From Adineta vaga (taxonomy: Eukaryota; Rotifera), in contig CP075497.1 of the NCBI GenBank assembly GCA_021613535.1, positions 13,392,001 through 13,456,000 on the forward strand: a stretch of 64,000 nt of DNA, given 5' to 3'. This document shows, one piece after another, positions 49,772 to 60,427 of this stretch. Within the stretch, counting starts at the first letter, position 1. The number at the start of each line of letters is the position of its first letter. The notes below the pieces were generated by a model. The model was not told where the DNA came from. It did no database searches and saw only the letters and a program-made list of their open reading frames with translations. The translations under genes and the position numbers were made by a program.

Positions 49772-49969
49772 ATGAGTAATGTTCATAGATACGAAAGACT
49801 TCAAGTTGATGGTCTTAGATCAGCTAGAAGATTTGGACTCGGTAATGGAGTTCCAAGAGTTATAATGGTTCCATGGGCATCACAATTTGCTATGGCTTAT
49901 CAACAATTTTTTAATAGTGGTTCTAGAATTGGATATGGGTGTGGAGGAACAGGATTTGGTCGATTCTAA
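49772..49969 (+). CDS. Small basic, Gly-rich protein, hypothetical
   Basis: A 65-codon ORF with ATG at 49772 and TAA at 49969. The product starts MSNVHRYERLQVDGLRSARR and ends in a Gly-rich tail (YGCGGTGFGRF). It is more G/C-rich than its AT-rich surroundings and is followed within about 30 bp by an AATAAA, both of which favour a real gene. No domain, signal peptide or TM is visible. Confidence 0.45.
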   Translation: MSNVHRYERLQVDGLRSARRFGLGNGVPRVIMVPWASQFAMAYQQFFNSGSRIGYGCGGTGFGRF

Positions 49970-50132
49970 AACAAAAGTTTTATAAATGAAAAGAATAAAT
50001 CATTCTTCTCTTTTAAAGTGAAGAAAGATATTTATTTACACAAAATGTGTATAAATAAATAAAATTGATATTTATACTATTAATTAATATTATCAAATAT
50101 CTATACATTCACATTCACACAACTAATTATAA

Positions 50133-50336
50133 TCATTGACATAGATTGAGTTGTTTGTTACCAATAATAACTCTATTTGATGTTAAATAATAGATTATTT
50201 CACGAACATACATACCTATTTGTTTATCTAGTTGTGGTAAACTCATAATAATGTAATATAAAGCGTAGAACGAAATTATGATGAATAAATGTAAGAAGCT
50301 TTTATTTAACAGAAATTTTCGTGACAAACGACTCAA
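50133..50336 (-). CDS. Short membrane-like ORF overlapping an inverted repeat, doubtful
   Basis: A 67-codon ORF with one hydrophobic segment (SFLHLFIIISFYALYYIIMS). Its start region lies inside the left arm of the 41-bp inverted repeat at 50281. It may be a gene tail or chance; low support. Confidence 0.2.
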   Translation of the reverse strand: MSRLSRKFLLNKSFLHLFIIISFYALYYIIMSLPQLDKQIGMYVREIIYYLTSNRVIIGNKQLNLCQ

Positions 50337-50570
50337 TCTATGTCAAGTTAATGTTAATTCATTGAAAATGAAACAAAATTAGTTCCAGATGGTTTCTTAA
50401 CATCAGATTCCATGTTTTTGTATTTTTGTATCTGGTTATGTTTTGTTCTAATTTATAGTTGTGACATCTGTATATTTTTTTCATTGAATTATGTTTGTGT
50501 TATAGTTGATAATGATCTTCAAATAAGATCGAAAATTTCTGTTAAATGAAAGCTTCTTACATTTATTCAT
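50281..50570. repeat. Spaced inverted repeat, 41-bp arms with one mismatch
   Basis: Arm 50281-50321 (ATGAATAAATGTAAGAAGCT...) and arm 50530-50570 are reverse complements at 40 of 41 positions, about 208 bp apart. Confidence 0.85.
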
Positions 50571-50603
50571 CTTAAATTTTAATTTGATTAAAATTGAAAG
50601 ATT

Positions 50604-50664
50604 GATGGTGTGGGTATATAGATGTTAGTCGAGATAAGAGAAAAGGTATATACACCCCCTTACT
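50604..50664. repeat. Hairpin-family copy
   Basis: TGATGGTGTGGGTATATAG faces AGGTATATACACCCCCTTA. Confidence 0.5.
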
Positions 50665-50887
50665 TGGTAATAGTTACTCGTATTTTACCTTAACATATAT
50701 TTATACTTGTTCAATCATACATATTTCTGTTAAGCTTAACAACTTGTTTATCCATCTAATCAAATTTTATTGTAATATATTAATTTCGAAAAAAGAGATG
50801 TTACAAATTTAAATAGTTTCAGATGGATGTGTCTCTACTTCATATGTAATTCACTTTTCACGTATAGCTAAATGAATTATGAGAAAA

Positions 50888-51190
50888 TTATAAGAAATTA
50901 CCAAGAAAATTGCCGTCCATATCCGTATAATCACCATTTGACCAGATTTTACCATGATGATCATTTTCTAATCCAATATTTTCTTTCATTTTTTCCAATT
51001 TTCTACCCCATTCACGTGGATGCAAATTCTTATTAAATTCTTTATTCAATGCTGTTGCTGTGCCTTTCTGCATTGTATGTCCACCTGTTTGTAGAACATG
51101 CTTTTCCTTAGCACTAGTAATTGGATCAAGTAACAGTAATGTAACAACAACAACAACAACCAGAAATAAGAGAGTAGATGATGAGAACAT
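50888..51190 (-). CDS. Small secreted protein with NDHHGKIW motif
   Basis: A 100-codon ORF, ATG at 51190. The first 27 residues are a strong signal peptide (LLFLVVVVVVTLLLL ... ITSA). The mature part is charged, with NLHPREWGRKLEKMKENIGL and NDHHGKIWSNGDYTDMDGNF. The His pair and the Asp/Asn-Gly turns could bind metal, but no Cys is present. I do not recognise a characterised family; secretion is well supported, the role is unknown. Confidence 0.65.
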   Translation of the reverse strand: MFSSSTLLFLVVVVVVTLLLLDPITSAKEKHVLQTGGHTMQKGTATALNKEFNKNLHPREWGRKLEKMKENIGLENDHHGKIWSNGDYTDMDGNFLGNFL

Positions 51191-51808
51191 TATAAAGTTG
51201 TGTGAAGCACAGTAATAAAATGAATAGAGTAGAAAAATGAAAAGCTATGTTTTAATTAAAAAGATTCTCAAGATATTGAAGCAAAGAGAAAAACAAAGAG
51301 ATTTTTTTATAATTCTCTTTAAAGAATATAAGAAGAGGATGAGTTTAATTATGAATAGAAACCACTACGCCATAGTATATCTTTAATCTTATATTTAATT
51401 TATTAACATGAATCGATCGAAAAAAACCTTGAAGAATAATCCTCTATTTCGTTTTCTCTTTTTCACGAAACAGAAATTTGAAACTAATCTTTTTTTTAAT
51501 ATTTTCCGAGAAAAAATGTTTTTCTGTTGTTGTGTAATTGAATTCATCTTTTTGTTTGGCATTGAAATTTAATTTATATTTACTTTGGAACCAAACAACG
51601 GAGAAATATATTTATTAGAACAAAAATAGATAACTTTTGCAATACTTTTTTAGTACTCTGTCTTGTACAGTATCCAATAAGAGACAGACTTTTTCCATGA
51701 TTTATTTTCGTTCATTAACACTTTACTTTTTGTTGAAAATATACTAATAGTTAACTTTTACGTTCGAATTAATAATACAATTACATTTATTTACTAGTGC
51801 AACGTTAC
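51191..51808. other. AT-rich spacer between divergent genes
   Basis: Presumably contains the promoters of both neighbours; no defined site recognised. Confidence 0.3.
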
Positions 51809-52810
51809 ATGGCTACTTTCTTATCCATAGTATTAATATTATCTGCATCGTTGTGTTGCATTCTACATCACAGTGAGTAAATTTGACGTTCACTTACTTT
51901 TAGAATTCTGTGACGAATAGACAGTAATACAAATAATGTTGTTAAAAAAAATAAGATCTTCTTTTGTAAAAAAAAACATTGAAAATACGCTAACTGAAAA
52001 AATTATATTTGTAATGAATGAAATGAGCTCGTACAAACATATAGATGAAACTCGCCTCATTCTACTTCGAATATATCCACAAGACGAAGTGTATTAACTG
52101 TAGTTCTCAGATTTTTCTCATTAGTTTCAAAAAATAAGAAGTTTAATGTCGATTTGAAACGAAAATATCCGTAAAATACTTTTGTCTGTGTATGTACTTA
52201 GCTTCAGCCGCTGCAGGATGGTGTTATCAATGTGATTCGAGAAATCCTCGATGTGGAATGCACATAGATCCTTCAATGCGAATTGATAAGACGCCTTGTA
52301 ATGGTCAATGTTATACGTCTATACGAAAAAACAGTAAACGCTAATATAAATATGTAAACTATTGTTATAGTTAATTTGTTCTAGCGATCTATCGAGGATG
52401 TTCATGGGAACATGGTTTTATGGCTCCAGAACCAACGGATGCTACTATTCATGAAAAGGCGGGAATATGGCGTTTTTGTAATACATCATTGTATGTTTTT
52501 TATTTCATTTAGCATTAGTTTGAATTTTACTACTTCTCATTAAATTCTCAATTTTGTAGATGCAATTCTGACGGAAGTTCAATTATGCGAGGTATGTATC
52601 ACTGAAAAATTGTTTAAAATTGTTGTTGATTTTTGGAAAAAGTTTATCGATCTTTTAAAACTCCGTGTATACGTCTCATTGTCATTAATATTTGTTATTT
52701 TAGACATGTGTTATGAGGAATCATGCAGCTATTTTGACTTTCCTCAAGATTGCGAATTATACAATCTCAACATGGTATGTGGTAAACAATGTGGTAATCA
52801 AATGTGTTAG
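51809..52810 (+). CDS. Ly6/quiver-like three-finger protein, 5 exons
   Basis: The exons are 51809-51872, 52202-52333, 52385-52490, 52560-52591 and 52704-52810, all with GT/AG borders and matching phases, giving 146 residues. A signal peptide (MATFLSIVLILSASLCCI) precedes GWCYQCDSRNPRCG, TPCNGQCYTSI, RGCSWEHGF and FCNTSLCNSD, which fits the Cys plan of Ly6/uPAR or Drosophila sleepless/quiver proteins (CxxC near the start, CN-type close). A further Cys-rich tail (CYEESCSY, CGKQCGNQMC) follows and there is no clear GPI signal, so the product is probably secreted. Relatives modulate channels and receptors; the partner is unknown. Confidence 0.75.
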
Positions 52811-52814
52811 AAAA

Positions 52815-53407
52815 ATATCGATGGAAACCTTTTAATAACAGTCAAAAATATAATCACTGAAAAGAATTTTTTCTTTGATGCTAACTGCTAATCACACGTA
52901 ATGATCTCTTTGTTATATGAGCAGTCAATAAAAACAAATCAGCATAATCATAAGAATTATACTGAATCAATCGAAAACAGACTGACCTGGATATTTAAGA
53001 TAAACAAATCGATCTGCTAGTTTCAACTTTTGCATTTCAGCAATCAATCAAATCGTGAATCAAGCCTATACTGAGTAGTGTGTTTGCTAATGTAAAGGAA
53101 TCAAAATAATGCAGCAGTGAATTCGGCGACGCGTTTTGTGCTTTTTATTTAATAATGAAAACATTCATCAGGACTCGACATTATATTTTGCAGCACAAAC
53201 ATATGAGGTAAAAGGATGGAGGAGAAACAATCAAATATAACAAAAATATGAAAACAAATAAAGAAGAAGAGAAAATGTAAAAAGGCAAAAAGGAAAGAAG
53301 CAAAACTTTGTTTACTTTAAGATTTTTCAAAGTACGAGCGTAGGTCGGTTGATATTCAAATTGAATGGGTACACAAATATCTTGATGGTCATTGGCTATT
53401 GACTATT
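52815..53407. other. Intergenic, nothing recognised
   Basis: No supported coding frame or repeat. Confidence 0.35.
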
Positions 53408-53470
53408 AGGGTGTGAATGTGGGTGTTAGATAGATTTAATACTCACACCCACACTCACCCACACCCTCAA
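53408..53470. repeat. Hairpin-family copy (strong)
   Basis: AGGGTGTGAATGTGGGTG faces CTCACACCCACACTCACCCA plus CACCCTCAA; one of the clearest copies. Confidence 0.75.
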
Positions 53471-53490
53471 GAGAATAACGGTTATTCACT

Positions 53491-53655
53491 TTTTCGTCAA
53501 CACACGATAACGGTTATGGTATTTATCAGATTACAAATCCATCTCCTAATTATAATGAAGTTTGGAACTGGAAAGCAAATGTTGATAAAAGAATTCAGAT
53601 TCTCAATGAGAAGACCAATGCTGCAGTTACGTGGATGATTAGTCAACATGTGTAG
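53491..53655 (+). pseudogene. Lysozyme-like (bacterial-type muramidase) fragment
   Basis: The plus strand reads THDNGYGIYQITNPSPNYNE then VWNWKANVDKRIQILNEKTN to a TAG at 53653. The GYGIYQITNP and VWNWKANV segments resemble lysozyme-like domains of bacterial or phage proteins, so this may be a horizontally acquired fragment. It lies between two hairpin elements (53408-53470 and 53719-53781) and has no start of its own. Confidence 0.4.
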
Positions 53656-53718
53656 ACCAAGAAGGAAACTGGTAGAGATCACCAAGTCGATGATGAACGA
53701 CTTGGAGTAAACTGTTTC

Positions 53719-53781
53719 TTGAGGGTGTGTATAGGTGGGTTAAGTAAAGAGGAAGAGCTCTACCCATCTACTAACACTCTT
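53719..53781. repeat. Hairpin-family copy
   Basis: TTGAGGGTGTGTATAGGTGG faces CTACCCATCTACTAACACTC. Confidence 0.55.
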
Positions 53782-53914
53782 TTTTTGTAAGATTATTTAT
53801 ACATAATTATTAGAAAAGATACACATTTTTTCGTTCCTTTATTATGAAAAAGAGTAACGTTTATTTAATTGATAATATAAAAGCAGAAAATCTTTCCAGA
53901 ATAAATGAAATGTA

Positions 53915-55671
53915 TCATAAATGTTGTAATAATAATGCCATTTGATGACGATCAATGATTGGTGTAGTAAAACTAATGGGATCGAGCATAAACATATAAT
54001 TCGATGGATACCATGGGCCGCCGCACCACCAAGTCCAACCCATCCAAATGTTTGAATGATTTGAAAGATGATCTAGAAATGCTGGACCTTCATTTGTGCA
54101 ACTTGAATCATTTGACCAAGCGAATTCACCAAGAAAACCCTTGAATCCGTTTGTGGTTAACCATGTTGTTGCGGCTTGAAGGCTATTAGAACAGTTTGTC
54201 CTGCACGTCTGGTGTGTCCCTGATGAGTCGCTATCAAGATATTGATGCATTTCAAAGACGAAATTATTTATCGGATCACCGTTAAATCCATTCCATGCTG
54301 CGGCATTACCACTTGAAATCCATGAGTGTGCACCTGTCCAACTTGTACCTGGAATAAGAATTAGTTGCGATGCACCAACAGCTCGAATAGCTTGAATTGA
54401 TGGAAATGCTCCTGTATACCATTGGACAGCAGTTTGTGCGTGAGGTTCATTCATAAGACCAAACAATACATTAGGATAGTTCTTATATAAGGTTCCCATA
54501 TGAGCCCAGAAGTCTGCAAACAGATTCGTACCTTCGGCGTCTACACCGATCAGACGTTGTACTCCGACTCGATTGTCATAAATAACTCCGTAATTATGTG
54601 GATCCAGAATGACGTACATACCTTTGGACAGACAATAATCGACTACTATTTTCATGTAACTCATTTCTGTCATATTAAGCGATGAATAAGGTACAGGATA
54701 AGCACGTGTCATATCAAATGGCATACGAATTATCCCAAAACCTTGTGACACGTAATAGTCGATTTCTTTTGTGGTTGGATAAATATAATCGTATCCGTAT
54801 CTTTTTCCAACACCAGAATTAAATTCACCTCCCGATAGATTAGGACCTTTAAAATTATTAATCAGTGTCGGAATTGATGTCGGAATTGGATACGAAACAT
54901 ATCCTAATTTAGAAATTCATCAAAATAATATTTAAATCAACTAAACTCAGATATATTAAATAGAGTTTTGACTTATAGAAACAAGCGAAACAGAATTTTA
55001 TTTGCAAAAACACTCTATGAAGAAATTCGATACCGAATTGTGATCTTATCCGTCAATTCGTTAGTTCGCTGATAAAAACTGTTAAAATAATATTTAAAAA
55101 AAGAAAGAATTCTTTTTTCGTTTGATAGTTTCAAGATGATTTCTATCGTATTAGATCGATCGTTTATATAACCTATTCCAAACTGTCGAACAAATCAAAG
55201 TGATTAACAAAATAGTTTACCAGTTATGTTATTTGAGGATGTTGACGTTATATTTGTTTGATAATTCGTTAATATTGATGCTAAAAAAGAATAAATTGTT
55301 ATAGAAAATTGCTTTCAATGAATGATAGAGATTACATGTACTTAATCCTGTTGTAGTTGTCATAGTCGTAATTGATGACGTGCTTTTCATCTGTGTTAAA
55401 ACAATTGATAAAATTATAGCAGTTGATACGACAAGTGCGATCAGAAAGATGATTAGAAAACTGCAACATTTCCCAAAAACTGTACTACGCCTAAAAATGA
55501 CATATTTATTTGAAAACAGATTTATTCATATTTTAATTTACCTTGAAGAACGTGATGGAATTTTTTGAATTGATCCAATATCAAATTTGATAGATGATGG
55601 AAGATTCTGTTGAAATATAGAAAGGACATTTTAATAATTCAATCTTTTATTCCTAATATACTCACCGTCAT
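53915..55671 (-). CDS. Membrane-anchored GH5 endoglucanase (cellulase), 5 exons
   Basis: The exons are 55666-55671 (only Met-Thr), 55542-55606, 55342-55490, 55221-55280 and 53915-54903, all in phase, giving 422 residues. The N-terminus is a short cytosolic tail and a TM helix (FLIIFLIALVVSTAIILSIV), then a Ser/Thr linker and a GH5 barrel, i.e. a type II membrane protein. Catalytic marks: VLFGLMNEPHAQ (acid/base Glu) and FKGFLGEFAWSND (nucleophile Glu), plus FVFEMHQYLDSDSSGTH and IWMGWTWWCGGPWYPSNYMF, which look like subfamily GH5_5. These enzymes cut beta-1,4-glucan. Such genes are often horizontally acquired in bdelloids; here it has gained introns and an anchor. No defect seen. Confidence 0.9.
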
Positions 55672-55689
55672 TATTCCTTTAATACGACC

Positions 55690-56124
55690 AACTAAATAAA
55701 TAGAGAAAATATTTTTCTTTTTTTTTTTTCTTCAATAATAAACTTTATTTTCGAAGCCAATAAAAATCGTATGCAACTACAAAAACTAAAAAGGACATTA
55801 AACATTCAATGTTGTTCTGGCAGCACGACGATTTTTTTTCGCCACGTTACGTCAAATATAAAGATATTTATGAAGGGATTGATCGAGTAATGCATCTCTT
55901 ATTTGTTTTCTAATAAAGTCAATTTGAAAAGAAAGAAAATTTCTTTTAAGGCCTTCCTACCATTCCAAAATCTTTCTCAGGTTAGGCATATGAAAATTGC
56001 TTGAAATTTTCAGAATATGTTGCGAACGTAGTAGAGAATCTATGATAAAAATCCCTACCCTATGTCATGCTGTTTAAGGGAGATATTCGCCAAACAAGGG
56101 TCAAAAATAGCTCATTTGGAGGAT
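55690..56124. other. Intergenic; short decayed coding piece
   Basis: Minus-strand 55815-55930 reads IRKQIRDALLDQSLHKYLYI, a stop, then RNVAKKNRRAARTTLNV, perhaps a gene tail. Otherwise nothing. Confidence 0.25.
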
Positions 56125-56418
56125 TGAGGGTGTGGGTGTGGGCAAGAGAGATAAGCGGATCCTAGGATCGGTCAGGATCTACCAGGATCCATCTTCTATA
56201 TCGACTGAAAATTGTTATAAAACTAATCAATTTTTCATTGATTATTATGGGTTTTGATAAGTTTATCGAAATACAGTAACTTTCGATGAATTTTCACAGA
56301 TTTTGAGAAATATAATCGACAATCTATCAGGATCCAACACATCCGGGAATTCATGATCCGCTTTTCCCCCTTGGTTGTGGGTCGTCTTGTTCTCTTAGTC
56401 GAAACCCACACCCACGCG
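56125..56418. repeat. Long element with TGTGGG outer arms and GATC inner repeats
   Basis: The outer arms are GAGGGTGTGGGTGTGGGC and AACCCACACCCACGCG. Just inside lie AAGCGGATCC and GATCCGCTTT, plus several AGGATC/GGATCC units (TCAGGATCTACCAGGATCC). No ORF. It shares its plan with 18850-19080. Confidence 0.6.
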
Positions 56419-56419
56419 T

Positions 56420-57219
56420 TTATCTGCTTGGAACCGCTAATTCAAATTTTTCTCAGTCGTACCATTTTTTTCTTTATTTTGGGATATATTGAAATATTCT
56501 TATAAACAGTTAATCAAGCTACATAACTTTGAAGTCTAACCTAATGAAACTTTTGTTGTTAATCTATTAAACCATTTTTTGATATAACGAAATCAATGGT
56601 AAAGATATGTCTCATACTCATGACATCATCGATAATTGTTTCGGCAAACGTAATACTATCTTGAGTTTATAGATATCTATGTGAAAATTTCATTCATATA
56701 ATTATAATTATGTACACTCACTCCTAAAAACAAATCAAATTATCAATAATTGTTCAGTGTTTCTGATTGGACTGAAATTATTTGGAAGTCATTCTTTCTA
56801 AAAGATCTATAAGTTCAGCCTTATTTTTAGATCAGATCGTTGGAAAAGGAATTGACAAGTGAGAAACAACCCGTTGTCATTAGAATAGCGCGGCATAGCT
56901 GATGTGAGATTCTGTCATTTATTTTTTGATATTTTTAAGTGAGGGAAACAACATATATAGAGAGAGAAGAGCTGTTAGTAAAAAATAACTACTGAATATA
57001 CAGGATCAGGGCTACTTAGATCTATGCGCGAAGAAAGAAGAAGAAACAAATATGCGAGTAATACAGCAGACAGAGTGATGAGCAGATGTCGGACGATTAT
57101 CAACCACAAATAGTTTTGTTATTAAAACAGTATGCGAAGACAAGCAAATCAAAAACCAATACTAATTGAGAACATATCAACTTGTGATAAGTCATGTAAC
57201 TCTGCACTATCTAGAGCTT
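56420..57219. other. Intergenic, nothing recognised
   Basis: No supported feature. Confidence 0.3.
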
Positions 57220-57600
57220 CTATATAATTAATACCTCCACTGGAGGCCATTCAATGATTAGCACTTGTCCATTTTGTAATATAGATGCTGTGTGCCAGGC
57301 TCGTAAGTTATTCATGCTGCCAATATTTGTCCAAATTTCTGTTAATCGATCATATAATTCAGCCCTGCTCGTAGGGATATTGCCAACAAATCCACCCTTA
57401 AGTAACACTATTCCATTTGTTAAAATGGGTGCTGTGTGTGAAGCTCGTAGATTATTCATGCTGCCAGTAACAGACGAAATTCCTGCTGGTGAATCATATA
57501 ATCCAGCACTATGCATATATAACTATACTATCATTAAATCCACCAACAACCAATACTTTTCCATTTGTTAATAGAGTTGCTGTGTACTGACATCGTGAAG
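57220..57600 (-). pseudogene. Kelch-repeat fragment
   Basis: The minus strand has two to three kelch-type units: YTATLLTNGKVLVVGGF, then after a one-base shift SAGLYDSPAG, GSMNNLRASHTAPILTNGIV and GSMNNLRAWHTASILQNGQV. The last Gly-Gly is missing and the frame ends at a TAG. These units form beta-propellers in secreted or cytosolic proteins. There is no start, and the upstream edge touches the hairpin element at 57603. Confidence 0.6.
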
Positions 57601-57602
57601 AA

Positions 57603-57650
57603 GAGAGTGGGTGTAGATAAAGAGACAACACTCACACCCACACCCTCAAA
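57603..57650. repeat. Hairpin-family copy abutting the kelch fragment
   Basis: GAGAGTGGGTGTAG faces ACACTCACACCCACACCCTC. Confidence 0.65.
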
Positions 57651-58130
57651 TATTGATATATAATATTCTTTGAACGAAATGCAACGAAATAAAACTTAAA
57701 ATTCTATTGGACAGTATTGATCATCAAAGTTTTGCATAATAAATCTTAAGGTATTTTAGGTTTGAAAATCTTCTGATAAAAGATAATATTTAGTTTCCAA
57801 GTAAAGTTTATTACACATCATACGGATAAAACCCTTCTTATCTATGTCGAAATTCCAAAATTTTTATCATATAAATATAGGTACTTTCGCAATATTTTTA
57901 GATAATATTCATTTTTAATGTTACTTACCGTTTTTTTCTATTGTTGTTTAAACTGTATTCCATCTTCAAGATGATTTTGATGATATCTATATAAAGGTTT
58001 GTAAAATAATTGATATTAATCGTCGCTGTATCGTTAAAAAATCTGACATAGTATAGTATTTTTAAATTCAAGATCATATATCGATGATTAAGTTAATCCC
58101 AATTGTATTTAGCTTCTTTTTCTAGATAAT
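57651..58130. other. Upstream region of the IRG pseudogene
   Basis: AT-rich; an acceptor-like TTTTTCTAG just before 58126 suggests a 5' UTR intron. Confidence 0.3.
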
Positions 58131-59413
58131 ATGAATACCGAAAATCATACAAATAGTGGTGCGTCGGCCAATGGAAGCTTTCCAACAATAACAATACTAC
58201 AAACAGATATGGATGAATGTAAAGCAGCGTTTACAGTTGGCGGTGTCAAAGCATATGAAACATTATGCTACGCAACAAAACACAAGAATGGAAGACAGTT
58301 CCTCTGAATATTGGTGTTATTGGAAATAGTGGAGCAGGAAAATCAAGCTTTATTAATGGTATTAGAGATCTAGATGGAGACGATGAAGGTGCAGCAGAAG
58401 TTGGAGTTACAGAAACCACGATGGAATCAAGGTCTTACTCTCATCAAAATAATGAGATGATGAAATTTTGGGATTTACCAGGAGTTTGAACGAATTTATT
58501 TCCGAAAGAATCATATTTAGAAAAGATTGGTTTTGAAAAATTTGATTTCTTTCTTATCCTGAGTCATACACGATTCACAGAACTCGATACTTGGTTATCG
58601 AACGAAATAAGAAACAAAGGAAAACAATTTTTTTTCCTACGAACAAAAATTCAATCTGATATTGTAAATGATCAAAGATCTCATCCGAAAAAGTACAGAA
58701 ATGATGTAAAGGTTGTCATAAAAGAATTATTACATGAAGTACGCGCCAATCTGCAAGAAAATCTTGGTAATCTTTATGAAGAAGGAATAGTCTTTCTCAT
58801 CGATAGTTATGAACGAAACAAATTTGATTTTGCTCTGTTGGCACAACGTCTTGTCGAAGATTTTCCCGGTCTCAAGCGCCAAGCATTTATCTTTTCTATG
58901 AATACGTTTAGTGAGCAAATGGTCCGGGTAAAAGCTCAGGAACTTCGCTCTACATTGTGGCAATATTCTAGTTTATCAGGTTTGGCAGCTATTGCTCCTC
59001 TTCCTGGTCTCTCTGCCTCTGTCGATTGCGCGCTTATTATTAAAGCAAGCAAATTTTTCTATAATCAACTTGGACTCGGTGATTTATCTCTGCAGAAAAT
59101 AGCCTATTTTACAAAAACAAATTCAGTGACGTTACAAAATATCGCTAAAGAAGATCGCGATGTGGACAAACTTCTTACAGTACAAGGAATTGAACAAATA
59201 ATTCGTAATACACCAGCGCTGATGATTTCAGCAGCAGTTGAAGAGTATCTGCATGTATTTCCTTATGGTGGTTCCGTAGTAGCAGCGCCACTTTCATTTG
59301 GAACTACGTATTACATTCTTAATTTTATCTTGAATAAAATGGAGGAAGTTGTCTTACGTGTTGTAAAAACTGCTGCTGAGAATGCTTCCATTAATGCTAC
59401 AAATAATGAATAA
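58131..59413 (+). pseudogene. Immunity-related GTPase (IRG/IIGP-like) pseudogene
   Basis: An N-terminal frame (ATG 58131, MNTENHTNSGASANGSF ... GGVKAYETL) is followed by a one-base shift at about 58250-58270. The GTPase core comes next: VPLNIGVIGNSGAGKSSFIN (P-loop), KFWDLPGV (G3), then a TGA at 58487 where the family has Gly, and NLFPKESYLEKIGFEKFDFF. The C-terminal half is open to 59413, with LSGLAAIAPLPGLSASVDCA, the conserved helical region of IRGs. IRG proteins are membrane-active GTPases, in vertebrates used against intracellular pathogens. Two lesions suggest this copy is dead. Confidence 0.8.
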
Positions 59414-59619
59414 ACAAGCAATAAAACTTTATTTTGTGAACATGAAACTTTTTGATATTCGCTGTAATCTTAATATTTATCCAATGAATTACAATTTACT
59501 CTTCTCTCTAAGATATTTAATTTTCATCATTCTATAGAGGGCGCACTTTTATTACGATATACTAAGATTGGTTTCATTAGTTCATTTCGTTCGTTAGAAA
59601 AAAGAACATTTTCATGACA
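59414..59619. other. Short intergenic
   Basis: AATAAA at about 59420 probably ended the IRG transcript. Confidence 0.3.
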
Positions 59620-59775
59620 ATGTCTGGTCGCAATTCAAATATGTCGAATATTGAGTACCGAACTGTAATAAAAATTTTCATCCGAAAAGGGCTAAATGCC
59701 ACCGAAATTAGCAAAGAGTTGAATAATGTTTACTATGCACTGTTGGAATTAAAAGTATTTTCCGAAAAGTTTTAA
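59620..59775 (+). mobile_element. Mariner transposase N-terminal remnant
   Basis: An ATG at 59620 opens MSGRNSNMSNIEYRTVIKIF then IRKGLNATEISKELNNVY, the helix-turn-helix start of mariner-type transposases (IEYR..IK.L...G....EI...L..VY). After 45 residues it runs into unrelated sequence and a TAA. No DDE domain remains, so this is a truncated fossil. Confidence 0.55.
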
Positions 59776-60420
59776 ACGAATAATATCAATAAAAGTAATA
59801 TCATCGTCATTGACATTGTCTTTTATTTCTGTTACAATGAACTTGAAACCAGCAGGTAATAAAACTTCTTCTTCATCTTTCATTTCGCTTAAATGTGAAA
59901 TATCTACAAGTCAATTAAAACAAAATCTTTCTGTAAAATGACTTAAATCCATATTAAAAATAACATTTTCACCAAATCCTTTTACCATATCAATCGATTT
60001 ACTTGTCGATGTAAATCCTATAACCATTGAACTCGTTGTTATTCATTTATAATCTTTCTATATTGATCAATAATTGATTGTTCAAAATAACAACTACGAT
60101 ATTACATGTCAGTGTATTATTATCATAAAGATAAACAGTAAGTAAATAACAAAATATGGTTCAAATGTTTCTGATTGAGTTTCATCAATATTTCGAAGTG
60201 ATTCATTTACAACTTCATAAAGAAATATATTACGTGTGTACAAACGAATACAATACATGAGAATTTGATTAAATGATTTAAATCACTATGTACTGCATCT
60301 ATTACATATTCTTCGTTTCCTTTTAATTGACATTTTTTCATTTTAAAATCAGAATAACATTTTTCATCAAAACTTGAATTTGATTTAGATGGAAGAATTA
60401 CTTCAGGATCGATTGTTCTT
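59776..60420 (-). pseudogene. Mono-ADP-ribosyltransferase (ART)-like remnant
   Basis: The minus strand reads FTSTSKSIDMVKGFGENVIF, then after a TGA (59911-59913) VDISHLSEMKDEEEVLLPAG and FKFIVTEIKDN, which is the C-terminal core of Arg-specific ART domains (STS motif, then EEEVLLP with the catalytic-type Glu cluster). Further upstream, RLYTRNIFLYEVVNESLRNI fits the N-terminal helix. Several frame changes separate the pieces. The upstream edge meets the hairpin element at 60428. Confidence 0.6.
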
Positions 60421-60427
60421 TCTAATA

